DNA from: Blattabacterium cuenoti
GTDB lineage: Bacteria > Bacteroidota > Bacteroidia > Flavobacteriales > Blattabacteriaceae
Length of the DNA stretch: 64,000 bases
NCBI RefSeq assembly: GCF_014252455.1
Contig: NZ_CP060245.1
Location: forward strand, 134,149 to 198,148
Reading direction: 5' to 3'
Shown here: in pieces, positions 18,902-29,180 of the stretch
Layout: each line of letters opens with the position of its first letter
How positions within the stretch are numbered: position 1 is the first letter of the stretch
Program-made: the position numbers and the translations under genes
The notes under the pieces: generated by a model
What the model saw: only the letters and a program-made list of their open reading frames with translations
What the model was told of the DNA's origin: nothing
The model's database searches: none

Positions 18902-19882
18902 GTGTCATCTATTTTAGAAAAAAATTTAAATCCAAAAAAAATTAAAGATTTTATTGGAAAAAATGATATATTAGAAAATTTAAAAATTTTTATTCAAGCT
19001 GCAAAAAAAAGAAAAGAGGCTTTAGATCATATTTTATTTCATGGTCCTCCAGGATTAGGGAAAACTACGTTAGCTCATATTGTTGCTTATGAATTAGGAG
19101 TTCATATTACGGAAGCATCAGGATCTATTTTAGATAAACCTGGAGATTTAGCTGGATTGCTGATTCATTTAAATTTAAATGATGTTTTATTTATTGATGA
19201 AATTCATCGTCTTTCCCCTATAGTTGAAGAATATTTATATTCTGCTATGGAAAATTATAAAATTGATATTATTATAGATTCTGGATCTAATGCAAGATCA
19301 GTAAAAATTGATTTATCTCCTTTTACTTTAATAGGCGCGACTACAAGATCTGGGTTATTAACAGCGCCTATGCGTTCTAGATTTGGAATAAATATTCGTA
19401 TCAATTATTATAAAAAAAAATTTTTAAAAAAAATTATCGATCGTAGTTCTAAAATATTAAATATTCCAATCACAGATGAGTCTTCATATGAAATAGCAAA
19501 TAGAAGTCGTGGAACTCCACGTATAGCTAATTATTTACTTCGTAGAGTACGTGATTTTGCTCAAATTAAAGGAAATGGGATTATAAACATTAATATATGT
19601 GATTTAGGATTAAAAGCTCTTAATATAGATCAATATGGATTAGAAGAAATGGATCATAGAATTTTGACCTATATTATTGATCATTTTCAAGGAGGTCCTG
19701 TAGGAATTAATACTATAGCTACTGCTATTAGTGAAAATCCAGATACTATAGAAGAAGTATATGAACCTTTTCTTATACAAGAAGGATATTTAATTAGAAC
19801 CCCTAGAGGAAGAAAAGCCACACTTTTAGCTTATAAACATTTAAAACGAGAAATTTCTTCTAAAAAAAATAAAAAATTGTAA
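18902..19882 (+). CDS. ruvB: Holliday junction branch-migration helicase RuvB
   Basis: The AAA+ motor of the RuvAB complex, 326 residues, with a GTG start. The Walker A HGPPGLGKTTLAH is at about 44-56, Walker B FIDEIHRL at about 97-104, sensor 1 in GATTRSG, and the arginine-finger region in APMRSRFG. The C-terminal winged-helix domain includes GPVGINTIATAISE and EPFLIQEGYL. It precedes purA on the same strand by 54 bases. No ruvA or ruvC is in the window; ruvX lies at 47 kb. Confidence 0.96.
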   Translation: MSSILEKNLNPKKIKDFIGKNDILENLKIFIQAAKKRKEALDHILFHGPPGLGKTTLAHIVAYELGVHITEASGSILDKPGDLAGLLIHLNLNDVLFIDEIHRLSPIVEEYLYSAMENYKIDIIIDSGSNARSVKIDLSPFTLIGATTRSGLLTAPMRSRFGINIRINYYKKKFLKKIIDRSSKILNIPITDESSYEIANRSRGTPRIANYLLRRVRDFAQIKGNGIININICDLGLKALNIDQYGLEEMDHRILTYIIDHFQGGPVGINTIATAISENPDTIEEVYEPFLIQEGYLIRTPRGRKATLLAYKHLKREISSKKNKKL

Positions 19883-19903
19883 TATTGTAATTTTTATTAT
19901 TAT

Positions 19904-19911
19904 TAATTTTG
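19904..19911 (+). promoter_or_regulatory. Candidate -7 box (TAATTTTG) for the purine cluster
   Basis: Exact TAnnTTTG match 25 bases before the purA ATG. A TTG at 19885-19887 sits 16 bases upstream, slightly closer than the usual Bacteroidota spacing. This is the best two-element candidate in the window and would drive purA onward. Confidence 0.45.
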
Positions 19912-19936
19912 TTGTTAATTTAATATAAATATTATT

Positions 19937-21250
19937 ATGCCTTCAAATGTAATTGTTGGTTTACAATGGGGTGACGAGGGAAAAGGTAAAATTACAGATT
20001 TACTTTCTAAAAATTCAGATTATGTCATCCGTTATCAAGGAGGTAATAATTCTGGTCATTCTATTCATATAAAAAATCGTTATTTTATTCTTCATTTAAT
20101 TCCATCTGGCGTAATATATCCTCATATTAAATGTATTATAGGTCCTGGAGTAGTGATTGATCCTAAATCTTTAATTAAAGAAATAAAAGATTTAGAATCA
20201 ATAGGAATCAATACTTCTCAAATATTGATTGCAAAAAGAGCACATATTACTATGCCTTATCATCGTTTATTAGATGAATATAAAGAAGAAGCATTAGGAG
20301 ATAGATCAATTGGAACTACACATCGTGGAATTGGGCCTACTTATGAAGATAAAATTGCACGAATAGGAATTCGTATATTAGATTTTTTAAATCTAAAAAT
20401 TTTTTATAAAAAATTAAAGGATAATATTAATTATAAAAATTATATTTTTAAGAAAATATATAAAAAAAAACCACTTTCTTTTAACTCTATATATGAAGAA
20501 TATATAGAGTATGCTAAGATTCTTTATCCTCGTATTATTGATTCCGTATATGAACTACATGAAGCTTTTAAAAAAGGTAAAAAAATTCTTTTTGAAGGAG
20601 CTCAAGCTATGTTGTTAGATATTAATTATGGAACATATCCTTATGTAACTACTTCTTCTACTTCTACAGGAGGGGTTTGTATAGGGACAGGAATTCCTCC
20701 TACTTTTTTAAAAAATTTTATAGGAGTAGCAAAATCTTATTGTACACGTGTAGGATCTGGTCCGTTTCCTACAGAAATTAATAAAAATATAATTAGGGAT
20801 ATAATACGTAAAAAAGGAAATGAATATGGATCTACGACAAAAAGACCAAGAAGATGTGGATGGTTAGATCTTGTATCTTTACAATATTCTTGTATGATTA
20901 ATGATATTCATTATTTAATTATTACGAAATTAGATGTATTAAGTGAATTAGAATTTATTAAAGTTTGTATAGAATATAGAAAAAATGGAAAAAAATTACC
21001 ATATTTTCCAGCAAATATAGAATACTTAGAAAAAGAAGAACAGGTTGAAGCCATTTATATAGATTTTCCTGGTTGGAAAAAAGATATATCTCATATTCAT
21101 GAATATGAAAATTTACCAAAAAATTGTAAAAAATATATTAACTTTATTGAAAGTTATCTAAAATTGGAAATTTTATTAATTTCAATAGGATCTGAAAGAA
21201 ATCAAAATGTTATAAAAAATACATCTTCTTTTTTTCAAATTTTTTCTTAA
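19937..21250 (+). CDS. purA: Adenylosuccinate synthetase
   Basis: First step from IMP to AMP (IMP + aspartate + GTP to adenylosuccinate), 437 residues. The start GLQWGDEGKGKITDLL carries the P-loop and catalytic Asp, GGNNSGHSI the catalytic His; IGTTHRGIGPTYEDK and GEGAQA-like (FEGAQAMLLDINYGTYP) segments and the C-terminal GSGPFPTE follow. It sits directly before purB, so both enzymes for IMP to AMP are adjacent at the head of the purine block. Confidence 0.97.
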   Translation: MPSNVIVGLQWGDEGKGKITDLLSKNSDYVIRYQGGNNSGHSIHIKNRYFILHLIPSGVIYPHIKCIIGPGVVIDPKSLIKEIKDLESIGINTSQILIAKRAHITMPYHRLLDEYKEEALGDRSIGTTHRGIGPTYEDKIARIGIRILDFLNLKIFYKKLKDNINYKNYIFKKIYKKKPLSFNSIYEEYIEYAKILYPRIIDSVYELHEAFKKGKKILFEGAQAMLLDINYGTYPYVTTSSTSTGGVCIGTGIPPTFLKNFIGVAKSYCTRVGSGPFPTEINKNIIRDIIRKKGNEYGSTTKRPRRCGWLDLVSLQYSCMINDIHYLIITKLDVLSELEFIKVCIEYRKNGKKLPYFPANIEYLEKEEQVEAIYIDFPGWKKDISHIHEYENLPKNCKKYINFIESYLKLEILLISIGSERNQNVIKNTSSFFQIFS

Positions 21251-21264
21251 TTAAAATTTTTTTT

Positions 21265-22692
21265 GTGAAAAAATATAAAAATCCTTTAATAGAACGATAT
21301 AGTAGCAAAGAAATGGGATATAATTTTTCTCCAGAAAAAAAATTTATTACTTGGAGAAAACTTTGGATTTCATTAGCAGAAGGGCAAAAAAAATTAGGTT
21401 TAAATATTACAAAAGATCAAATTAATGATTTAAAAAATCATTTAAATGATATTGATTGGAATAGAATTACTTTTTATGAAAAAAAATTTCGTCATGATGT
21501 CATGGCTCATCTATATGCTTTCGGAGAAAAAGCCGTTTTAGCTAAACCTATTATTCATTTAGGAGCTACAAGTGCTTTTTTAGGAGATAATACAGATATT
21601 ATTATTATTAGAGATGGATTAAAAATAATATTAAATAAATTAATTAATATTATTTTTCATATGAGAAATTTTTCTTTAGAATATCATAGCCTCCCTACTT
21701 TAGCTTTTACTCATTATCAACCCGCTCAGTTAACTACTGTCGGGAAACGATCTTCTTTATGGTTACAAAGTATATTAATGGATGTAGAAGAATTAGAATT
21801 TAGATTAAAGCATCTTTCTTTCAGGGGGGTAAAAGGGACTGTAGGGACAGCAGCTAGTTTCAAAGAATTATTTGATGGAGATTTACATAAGTTAAAAACT
21901 TTGGAAAAAGAAATTGCTAATAAATTTGGATTTACAAATATTTTTTCTGTAACAGGACAAACTTATGATAGAAAAGTAGATGCACAAATAATAAATTTAT
22001 TATCCAATATTTCTCAATCTGCTCATAAATTTAGTAATGATTTACGTTTATTACAAAATTTAAAAGAAATGGAAGAGCCTTTTGAAAAAGAACAAATAGG
22101 ATCTAGTGCCATGGCTTATAAACGTAATCCTATCCGTAGTGAACGGATGGCTTCTTTAGCAAAATATGTAATTTCTTTATCTAATAGTTCTGCTATGGTT
22201 ACAGCTACTCAATGGTTAGAAAGAACATTAGATGATTCTGCTAATAGAAGATTAGTTATTGCACAATCTTTTTTAGCTATAGATGCCATTCTCATAATAT
22301 GGAATAATATATTAGAAAATATTGTTGTATATCCTAAAATTATTCATAAACATATTCAAGATGAACTTCCATTTTTAATTACTGAATATATTATTGTAGA
22401 AAGTGTAAAAAATGGAGCAGATAGACAAGAAATTCATGAAAGGATCCGTATTCATTCTATGAATGCGAATAATACAATCAAATTAGAAGGAAAAAAAAAT
22501 GATTTTATAGAACGTATTTTAAAAGATAAAAAAATACCTATTAATGAAAAAAAAATAAATAAAATGTTGAATCCAATGAAATTGATAGGGTTTTCTTCAG
22601 ATCAAGTTTTAGAATTTATTGAAAAAAAAGTTAATCCAATTTTAAATAAATTTCATTATTTCATAAATTCCCATAGGGATCTTAAAGTTTAG
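21265..22692 (+). CDS. purB: Adenylosuccinate lyase
   Basis: Acts twice in purine synthesis: SAICAR to AICAR, and adenylosuccinate to AMP. It is 475 residues with a GTG start 14 bases after purA; no ATG closer to the family start is available. The fumarase/aspartase-superfamily signature IGSSAMAYKRNPIRSE is at about 275-291, with ATQWLERTLDDSANRR just after, HDVMAHLYAF near the N-terminus, and the THYQPAQLTT loop at about 153. It appears complete. Confidence 0.95.
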   Translation: MKKYKNPLIERYSSKEMGYNFSPEKKFITWRKLWISLAEGQKKLGLNITKDQINDLKNHLNDIDWNRITFYEKKFRHDVMAHLYAFGEKAVLAKPIIHLGATSAFLGDNTDIIIIRDGLKIILNKLINIIFHMRNFSLEYHSLPTLAFTHYQPAQLTTVGKRSSLWLQSILMDVEELEFRLKHLSFRGVKGTVGTAASFKELFDGDLHKLKTLEKEIANKFGFTNIFSVTGQTYDRKVDAQIINLLSNISQSAHKFSNDLRLLQNLKEMEEPFEKEQIGSSAMAYKRNPIRSERMASLAKYVISLSNSSAMVTATQWLERTLDDSANRRLVIAQSFLAIDAILIIWNNILENIVVYPKIIHKHIQDELPFLITEYIIVESVKNGADRQEIHERIRIHSMNANNTIKLEGKKNDFIERILKDKKIPINEKKINKMLNPMKLIGFSSDQVLEFIEKKVNPILNKFHYFINSHRDLKV

Positions 22693-22724
22693 AAAATTTT
22701 TATGTTCTATTTCATACAATTTTC

Positions 22725-25700
22725 ATGAATTTCAGGATTTATATACAAAAAAAGGATTCTTTTGATATTGATTCTAAAAAACTATATCAAGAATTGAAAA
22801 ATATAGATATATTTTTATCTAAAGTAGTTATTTATCATATATATGATATTTTTGAAATTAAAAAAGAAGTTTTTATAAAAAGTTTATATAAAGTTTTTGT
22901 AGATCCTGTAACAGATATTTTACATAAAAAAATATATTTAAAAAATCCTTTTTTTTCTTTAGAATATTTAGAAGAAAAAAATGATAAACGTGCAGATGCT
23001 GCTATGCAATGCATAAAAATTATAGATCCTCTATCTACTGTTTTTATTAAAACTGGCAAATTAATTGAATTAATAGGTATGACTTTTCATGAGGATATTC
23101 ATAAAATAAAAAAATATTGTATTAAACAAAATTTTTTTAAAGAAAAAAATTTAAAAAAAATGGATTATCCTTATAATAAAAAAAATATATACATAAAAAA
23201 TCCTATATTGGTCAATAATTTTATCCATTTTAATTATAAAAAATTAAAAAAATTTCATATAAAATGGAGGTTATCCATGGATTTTCATGATTTACTTTTG
23301 ATTCAAAAATATTTTTTTCAAGAAAATCGTGATCCTACAGAAATAGAATTACGTATTTTAGATACTTATTGGTCTGATCATTGTCGTCATAAAACATTTT
23401 TTACAACATTAATCAATATTACTTTTGATGGAATATTCAAAGATACGTATCAAGATATTTTTCATGAATATTTAAAAGATCGTGATTTAATAGGATTATC
23501 TAATAATCCTATTCATTTAATGGATTTGTCTAATCTTCCATATAATTTTTTTTTAAAAAAAAAAAAATTAAATAATTATGTAAGTTCAAATGAACGTAAT
23601 TCTTGTATGATAAAGATTGATGTAGATAAGATAGGAATGAAAAATAAAGAAAAATGGTATCTTGTATTTAAAAATGAAACACATAATTATCCTACAGAAA
23701 TTGATCCATTTGGAGGAGCTTCTACTTGTCTAGGAGGAGCAATGAGAGATGTTTTATCTGGGAGAGCCTTTGTTTATCAATCGATTCGATTAAGTGGAGC
23801 TGCAGACCCTATTCATCATAGAACATTAAATGGTAAATTACCACAAAGGAAAATATGTTTGGAAGCCGCTTATGGTTATAGTTCATATGGAAATCAAGTA
23901 GGAGTCCCTACTAGTCATATCCATGAAATCTATCATGAAGGATATAGAGCTAAAAGAATGGAAGTAGGAATGGTGATTGGGGCAGTTCCAGTTGATTACG
24001 TTCAACAAAAAAATCCAAAAAAAGGAGATATTATTTTATTAATTGGAGGATTAACAGAAAAAGAAGGAATAGGAGGAGCAACAGAATCTTCTAAAAAAGA
24101 CGAATTTCATATATACAATAAAAAATTAATTGAAACTGTACAATTTACAACAAAAGGTAATCCAATAATAAAAAGAAACATTCAAAGATTTTTTCGAAAA
24201 AAAGAAGTTATTTCTTTGATTAAAAAATGTAATGATTTTGGTGCAGGAGGAGCTTCTGTTGCTATTAGTGAATTAAGTAATAGTTTAAATTTACATTTAG
24301 ATAAAATTCCTAATACATCTTTAGATGCTATAGAAATTGCACTATCAGAATCTCAAGAACGTATGGCTGTGGTATTGGATCCATTAGATGTGAAAAAATT
24401 TATTAAATTGGCCCATAAAGAAAATATACTTGCTGTTCCAATAGCTACCATTACAGAGAATGAACGTATCATATTTTATCATAAAAACAAAGAAATTTTT
24501 AATATAAAAAGTACTTTTTTAAATACTGGAGGATATAATAAAAAACAAAAAGTTCATGTTCTCTCTCCAACTACTATTTCTCCTTTTAAGGAATCAAAAA
24601 AAATTTTTTTTAGTAAAAAAACGTTTTTAAAAACTATTTCTCAATTAAATATTTCATCTCAAAAAAGTTTAGTAGAAATGTTTGATAGTACTGTAGGAGG
24701 CACTACTATACTCATGCCTTTTGGAGGAAAATATCAAATGACTCCATCTGAAGGAAGTGTACATAAAATACCTATTTTACATGGAAGAACTAATACAGTC
24801 AGTATAGCTAGTTGGGGGTTTCATCCAGATATTTCTACTTGGAGTCCTCTTCATGGAGGAGCTTATGCTATAGTTGAATGTATTTCTAAAATTGTAGCTA
24901 TGGGAGGGTATTATAAAAATATTTTTTTTAGTTTTCAAGAATATTATCAAAAATTAGGAAATAACCCCATTCATTGGGGGATACCATTTTCTTCTTTATT
25001 AGGAGCTTATCATGCACAAAAATCATTTGGATTAGTTTCTATTGGAGGAAAAGATAGTATGTCTGGATCATATAAAAATATTCATGTTCCACCAACATTC
25101 ATTGCATTTGGAATAACGACAGGGTTATGCTTTAATATTATATCTCCTGAATTGAAAAAAATAGGAAATAAAATATATTTGTACCGTCATAAACCATTAA
25201 AAAATGAAATGCCGAATTTTCATTCTTTGAAAAAAATATATCATAAAGTTTATGAAGGAATTTGTTCCGGAACAATAGTTTCTGTAAAAACGATAAAAGA
25301 TGGGGGTATTTCCGTGGCTATTGCAAAAATGTCTTTTGGAAATCGTTTAGGAGTTTTGATTCATTCTATATATCATTTATTGGAAATACATATAGGGTCA
25401 TTAATTATAGAATCCCCCTATTCTCTTTCAGAAGATTTTATTTTAATAGGAGAAGTCGTTGATTCCAATAATTTAAATTTTAATGGAATACTTATTGATA
25501 TAGATGAAGCTGAAAAAAATTGGTTAAAAACTTTAACTCCTATTTTTTCTTCTAATGTAATAAATAAAAAATATGATAAAATAAAAAATGATTTTAATCA
25601 TAAAAAAAATTATATTTTTGAAAAAAAAATAAGAAAAAAAAAAATAGTATCCCCACGTGTATTTATTCCCATATTTCCTGGAACAAATTGTGAATTAGAA

Positions 25701-26444
25701 TCCATTTATGCTTTTGAAAAAGAAGGATGCATAGTAAATACTTCTGTATTTAAAAATTTAAAAAATAAAGATATTCTTCAATCTATAGATAAAATAAAAA
25801 AATATATAAAATCAGTACAAATATTTATGCTTTGTGGAGGTTTTAGTGCGGGAGATGAACCAGATGGTTCTGCAAAATTTATTACATCTCTATTACATAA
25901 TCCATATATACAAGAAGCCGTTAAATATTTTATTGATCATGATGGATTAATTCTAGGAATTTGTAATGGATTTCAAGGTCTCATAAAATCTGGATTATTA
26001 CCTTATGGAAAAATAAAAAATAGAAATAATAAATCTCCTACACTCACATATAATGAAATAGGGAAACATATATCTCAATGTGTTTCTATTAAAGTAATAT
26101 CAGATCAATCTCCATGGTTAAATGGAATGAAAAATAAAATATATACTCAACCAATTTCTCATGGAGAAGGAAAATTTATTGCAAGTAAAAAAATAACTAA
26201 TATGTTATTTAACAATAATCAAATTGCTACTCAATATGTAGATTTACAAGGAAATCCTACTTTAGAAAAAGGATATAATCCAAATGGATCCGTTTATGCT
26301 GTAGAAGGGGTCTTAAGTAATAATGGGAAAATTTATGGAAGGATGACTCATCCAGAACGTTGTTACGATTATGGATTATTAAAAAATATCCCTAATCTAA
26401 AAAAGCATTCCATTTTTAAAAATGCGGTCAAATATTTTTTATAA
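22725..26444 (+). CDS. purL: Phosphoribosylformylglycinamidine synthase (large single-chain form)
   Basis: The fourth step of IMP synthesis (FGAR + Gln + ATP to FGAM), 1239 residues. An N-terminal PurS-like region precedes two ATP-binding half-domains (TYWSDHCRHKTFFTT, NETHNYPTEIDPFGGAST, and GGKDSMSG in the second half). The C-terminal class-I glutaminase has the nucleophile Cys in LGICNGFQGL, the GGFSAGDEPDGSAKF segment, and His-Glu in MTHPERC. A T9A13 tract at 23546-23567 is in frame (FFLKKKKL), which makes it a slippage hotspot in an essential gene. It is the longest gene in the window. Confidence 0.97.
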   Translation: MNFRIYIQKKDSFDIDSKKLYQELKNIDIFLSKVVIYHIYDIFEIKKEVFIKSLYKVFVDPVTDILHKKIYLKNPFFSLEYLEEKNDKRADAAMQCIKIIDPLSTVFIKTGKLIELIGMTFHEDIHKIKKYCIKQNFFKEKNLKKMDYPYNKKNIYIKNPILVNNFIHFNYKKLKKFHIKWRLSMDFHDLLLIQKYFFQENRDPTEIELRILDTYWSDHCRHKTFFTTLINITFDGIFKDTYQDIFHEYLKDRDLIGLSNNPIHLMDLSNLPYNFFLKKKKLNNYVSSNERNSCMIKIDVDKIGMKNKEKWYLVFKNETHNYPTEIDPFGGASTCLGGAMRDVLSGRAFVYQSIRLSGAADPIHHRTLNGKLPQRKICLEAAYGYSSYGNQVGVPTSHIHEIYHEGYRAKRMEVGMVIGAVPVDYVQQKNPKKGDIILLIGGLTEKEGIGGATESSKKDEFHIYNKKLIETVQFTTKGNPIIKRNIQRFFRKKEVISLIKKCNDFGAGGASVAISELSNSLNLHLDKIPNTSLDAIEIALSESQERMAVVLDPLDVKKFIKLAHKENILAVPIATITENERIIFYHKNKEIFNIKSTFLNTGGYNKKQKVHVLSPTTISPFKESKKIFFSKKTFLKTISQLNISSQKSLVEMFDSTVGGTTILMPFGGKYQMTPSEGSVHKIPILHGRTNTVSIASWGFHPDISTWSPLHGGAYAIVECISKIVAMGGYYKNIFFSFQEYYQKLGNNPIHWGIPFSSLLGAYHAQKSFGLVSIGGKDSMSGSYKNIHVPPTFIAFGITTGLCFNIISPELKKIGNKIYLYRHKPLKNEMPNFHSLKKIYHKVYEGICSGTIVSVKTIKDGGISVAIAKMSFGNRLGVLIHSIYHLLEIHIGSLIIESPYSLSEDFILIGEVVDSNNLNFNGILIDIDEAEKNWLKTLTPIFSSNVINKKYDKIKNDFNHKKNYIFEKKIRKKKIVSPRVFIPIFPGTNCELESIYAFEKEGCIVNTSVFKNLKNKDILQSIDKIKKYIKSVQIFMLCGGFSAGDEPDGSAKFITSLLHNPYIQEAVKYFIDHDGLILGICNGFQGLIKSGLLPYGKIKNRNNKSPTLTYNEIGKHISQCVSIKVISDQSPWLNGMKNKIYTQPISHGEGKFIASKKITNMLFNNNQIATQYVDLQGNPTLEKGYNPNGSVYAVEGVLSNNGKIYGRMTHPERCYDYGLLKNIPNLKKHSIFKNAVKYFL

Positions 26445-26456
26445 AAACAAACAAAT

Positions 26457-26939
26457 ATGAAAGTAGCTATATTTTGCGGAAGTCAATCCGACAAATCAAT
26501 CATGAAAATATCGGAAAAAATATTCAATCAATTTAATATTAAGAATAAAATTTATGTTATTTCTGCACATCGTTTACCGGATATTTTATCCAAAACTATA
26601 AAAAAAATAGAATTAATTAAAGAATTAGAATTAATTATTGCAGGAGCTGGTTTATCCGCTCATTTACCAGGAATCATTGCTTCTAAAACTATTATTCCAG
26701 TTATAGGTGTTCCAATTCATCATCATAATAATGGATTATTAGGTGGAATGGATGCTCTGTTTTCTATTATTCAAATGCCTAAAGATATTCCTGTAGCTAC
26801 AGTAGGAATTAATAATGCATATAATGCAGCTTTATTAGCTATTCATATTTTAGCTATAAAATATCCAGAAATTAAAAAATTATTATTCAAATTTAGAATC
26901 AAAAAAAAAGAAAAATTAATTACTGAAATAGAGTCATAA
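26457..26939 (+). CDS. purE: N5-carboxyaminoimidazole ribonucleotide mutase
   Basis: Converts N5-CAIR to CAIR, 160 residues. GSQSDKSIM and ISAHRLPD form the substrate site, AGAGLSAHLPG is the class-I type loop, and SIIQMPKDIPVATVGINNAYNAALLA completes the fold. The class-I type normally works with PurK (N5-CAIR synthetase), for which no gene is seen in this window. An unusual HHHNN stretch (about residues 90-94) replaces the small residues common after GVPV. It lies 12 bases after purL and 18 before purC. Confidence 0.93.
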   Translation: MKVAIFCGSQSDKSIMKISEKIFNQFNIKNKIYVISAHRLPDILSKTIKKIELIKELELIIAGAGLSAHLPGIIASKTIIPVIGVPIHHHNNGLLGGMDALFSIIQMPKDIPVATVGINNAYNAALLAIHILAIKYPEIKKLLFKFRIKKKEKLITEIES

Positions 26940-26957
26940 AATAATATTATTATAATT

Positions 26958-27668
26958 ATGAGCAGTAACAAAAAAAAATTTTTATTAGAAGGAAAAACAA
27001 AAAAAATATATACGACAGATAATAAAAATGAAATTATTATTCATTATAAAAATAATATAACAGCTTTAAATGGATTAAAAAATAAATCTATACAAGATAA
27101 AGGAATGATAAATAATGCCATTACCACTTTGATATTTAAATTTCTTAATTCTTGTAAAGTTCCCACACATTTTATTCGTAAAATTAATCCTATAGAACAA
27201 TTATGTTATAAGGTCAATATGTTCCCATTAGAATTTATAGTACGTAATATTGTTTATGGAAGTATGTCTAAACGTTTAGGAATAAAAGAAGGGATTATTA
27301 TTAATCATCCAATTTTTGAAATTTTTTATAAAAATGATGCATTAAATGATCCTTTAATTAATAATCATCATGCAGTTTTTTTAGATATAATTTCTTATAA
27401 AGAATTAAATATAATTCATAATATATCCTCAAATGTAAATACCCTTTTAAAAGAATATTTTTTAAATAAAAATATTATATTAGTCGATTTTAAAATAGAA
27501 TTTGGAAAATATAAAAATAACAAAATTTTACTTTCTGATGAAATTAGTCCAGACACTTGCCGTCTTTGGGATAAAAAAACTATGAAAAAACTTGATAAAG
27601 ATATTTTTAGAAAAAATGGAGATGATATTATGGATATTTATATGGAAGTATTAAAAAGGATAGGTTAA
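26958..27668 (+). CDS. purC: SAICAR synthetase
   Basis: Joins aspartate to CAIR with ATP, 236 residues. LEGKTKKIY is at the start, followed by PLEFIVRNIVYGS, then DFKIEFG (about 174-180) and the metal and ATP residues in SDEISPDTCRLWD. It sits between purE and purF. The 53-base spacer before purF is one of the longest inside the block. Confidence 0.95.
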   Translation: MSSNKKKFLLEGKTKKIYTTDNKNEIIIHYKNNITALNGLKNKSIQDKGMINNAITTLIFKFLNSCKVPTHFIRKINPIEQLCYKVNMFPLEFIVRNIVYGSMSKRLGIKEGIIINHPIFEIFYKNDALNDPLINNHHAVFLDIISYKELNIIHNISSNVNTLLKEYFLNKNIILVDFKIEFGKYKNNKILLSDEISPDTCRLWDKKTMKKLDKDIFRKNGDDIMDIYMEVLKRIG

Positions 27669-27721
27669 ATTTATTTACGTTACGGGACTAAGAATTTCTT
27701 TTTACATAAAAAAAAAAGATA

Positions 27722-29152
27722 ATGTCTCCACTATTACCTTTTTTTCATGAAAACAAATATTCTGATAAATTTTATGAGGAATGCGGAGTTTTTGGAATTT
27801 ATTCTCCTCATAAAATTGATACTTTTTCTTTAATTCAATTTGGTTTATTTGCATTACAACATAGAGGTCAAGAAGCTTGTGGTTTTTCTGTTTTAAGAGA
27901 TGGATTTATTCTATCTCATAAAAATGAAGGCCTTGTTTTAGATACTTTTCGAAATATTTCCAATTATGAATGTTATCATGGAAATGCTGTTATTGGACAT
28001 ACAAGATATTCTACAGAAGGTGGACAAAGTAAAAAAAATATTCAACCATTTTTTGGAGAAGATATAAATGGAAAAAGTACTATTTCTATAGTACATAATG
28101 GAAATTTAATTAATGCTAAAAATATTCGTAAAAATCTAGAATTAGAAGGAATAACTTTTATATCAGAATATTCAGATTCAGAAGTCATTTTACGTTTAAT
28201 ACAAAAATATTTGTCAATATATAATAATATACTAGAAATAGCTATTAAAAAAACCATTTTTGATATTAAAGGAGCTTATTCTGTAATAGTTTTAATGAAT
28301 AATCAAATGGCGGCATTTCGAGATCCTAATGGTATTCGTCCATTATGTTATGGAATGTTAAATGAAAAAACTTATATATTTAGTTCTGAAACTTGTGGAA
28401 TTGATTCTGTAGGAGGATATTATATTAGAGATCTTTTTCCAGGAGAAATGGCTATAGTAGACAAAACTACCATTCGTTTTACTTTAATGAAAAATAAGAG
28501 ATATACAAAACGTCGAATATGTTCTTTTGAATATATTTATTTTTCTCGTCCTGATTCTTTAATTGAAAATATAAACGTTTATGAAGTACGTGAAAAAAGT
28601 GGAAAAAAACTTTATGAACAACATCCAGTTCAAGCAGATGTAGTAATTGGTGTACCAGATTCTGGTGTTCCAGCAGCTATTGGATATTCTAAAGCATCTG
28701 GAATTCCTTTTAAACCAATTTTAGTAAAAAATAAATATATAGGAAGATCTTTTATTCTACCTAAACAAGAAATGCGTGAAAAAATGGTTAATCTAAAACT
28801 AAATGCTATTTTAAATGAAATAAGAGGAAAACGAATTGTTATTATTGATGATTCCATTGTACGTGGAACAACTAGTCGTAGATTAGTTTATATATTAAGA
28901 AAGGCTGGTGCGATAGAGATTCATTTTAGAAGTGCTTCTCCACCTATTATAGGGCCATGTTATTTAGGGGTAGATACTCCTAGTAGAAAAGATCTTATTT
29001 CCTATAAAATGAAAAAAGACAAAATAGCTCAATTTTTAGATGTAGATAGTTTAGAATTTTTAAGTATAACTAATCTTATCGATATTCTTGGTGGGAAAAA
29101 TTATTGTTTTGGTTGTTTTACTGGAGACTATCCTATTCATAAAAAAAAATGA
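27722..29152 (+). CDS. purF: Amidophosphoribosyltransferase
   Basis: The committed first step of purine synthesis (PRPP + Gln to phosphoribosylamine), 476 residues. The glutaminase nucleophile Cys is in YEECGVFGIYSP (about residue 21) after a propeptide-like N-terminus. HRGQEACGF, GHTRYSTEG and the PRPP-binding IVIIDDSIVRGTTSRR (about 375-390) are all visible. Cys residues near the C-terminus (GGKNYCFGCFTG) are conserved in forms that carry an Fe-S cluster, but their role here is not established. Confidence 0.96.
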   Translation: MSPLLPFFHENKYSDKFYEECGVFGIYSPHKIDTFSLIQFGLFALQHRGQEACGFSVLRDGFILSHKNEGLVLDTFRNISNYECYHGNAVIGHTRYSTEGGQSKKNIQPFFGEDINGKSTISIVHNGNLINAKNIRKNLELEGITFISEYSDSEVILRLIQKYLSIYNNILEIAIKKTIFDIKGAYSVIVLMNNQMAAFRDPNGIRPLCYGMLNEKTYIFSSETCGIDSVGGYYIRDLFPGEMAIVDKTTIRFTLMKNKRYTKRRICSFEYIYFSRPDSLIENINVYEVREKSGKKLYEQHPVQADVVIGVPDSGVPAAIGYSKASGIPFKPILVKNKYIGRSFILPKQEMREKMVNLKLNAILNEIRGKRIVIIDDSIVRGTTSRRLVYILRKAGAIEIHFRSASPPIIGPCYLGVDTPSRKDLISYKMKKDKIAQFLDVDSLEFLSITNLIDILGGKNYCFGCFTGDYPIHKKK

Positions 29153-29180
29153 TTGTATATTATAAAGTAATAAATTAATT

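Noticed and set aside
25262..25462. Alternative-frame plus-strand ORF within purL
   Set aside because: It overlaps the conserved second synthetase half of PurL in another frame and has no signature.
27669..27721. The less AT-rich purC-purF spacer (ACGTTACGGGACTAAG) as a regulatory site or tRNA remnant
   Set aside because: No inverted repeat or tRNA-like pairing was found; it is too short to support a call.
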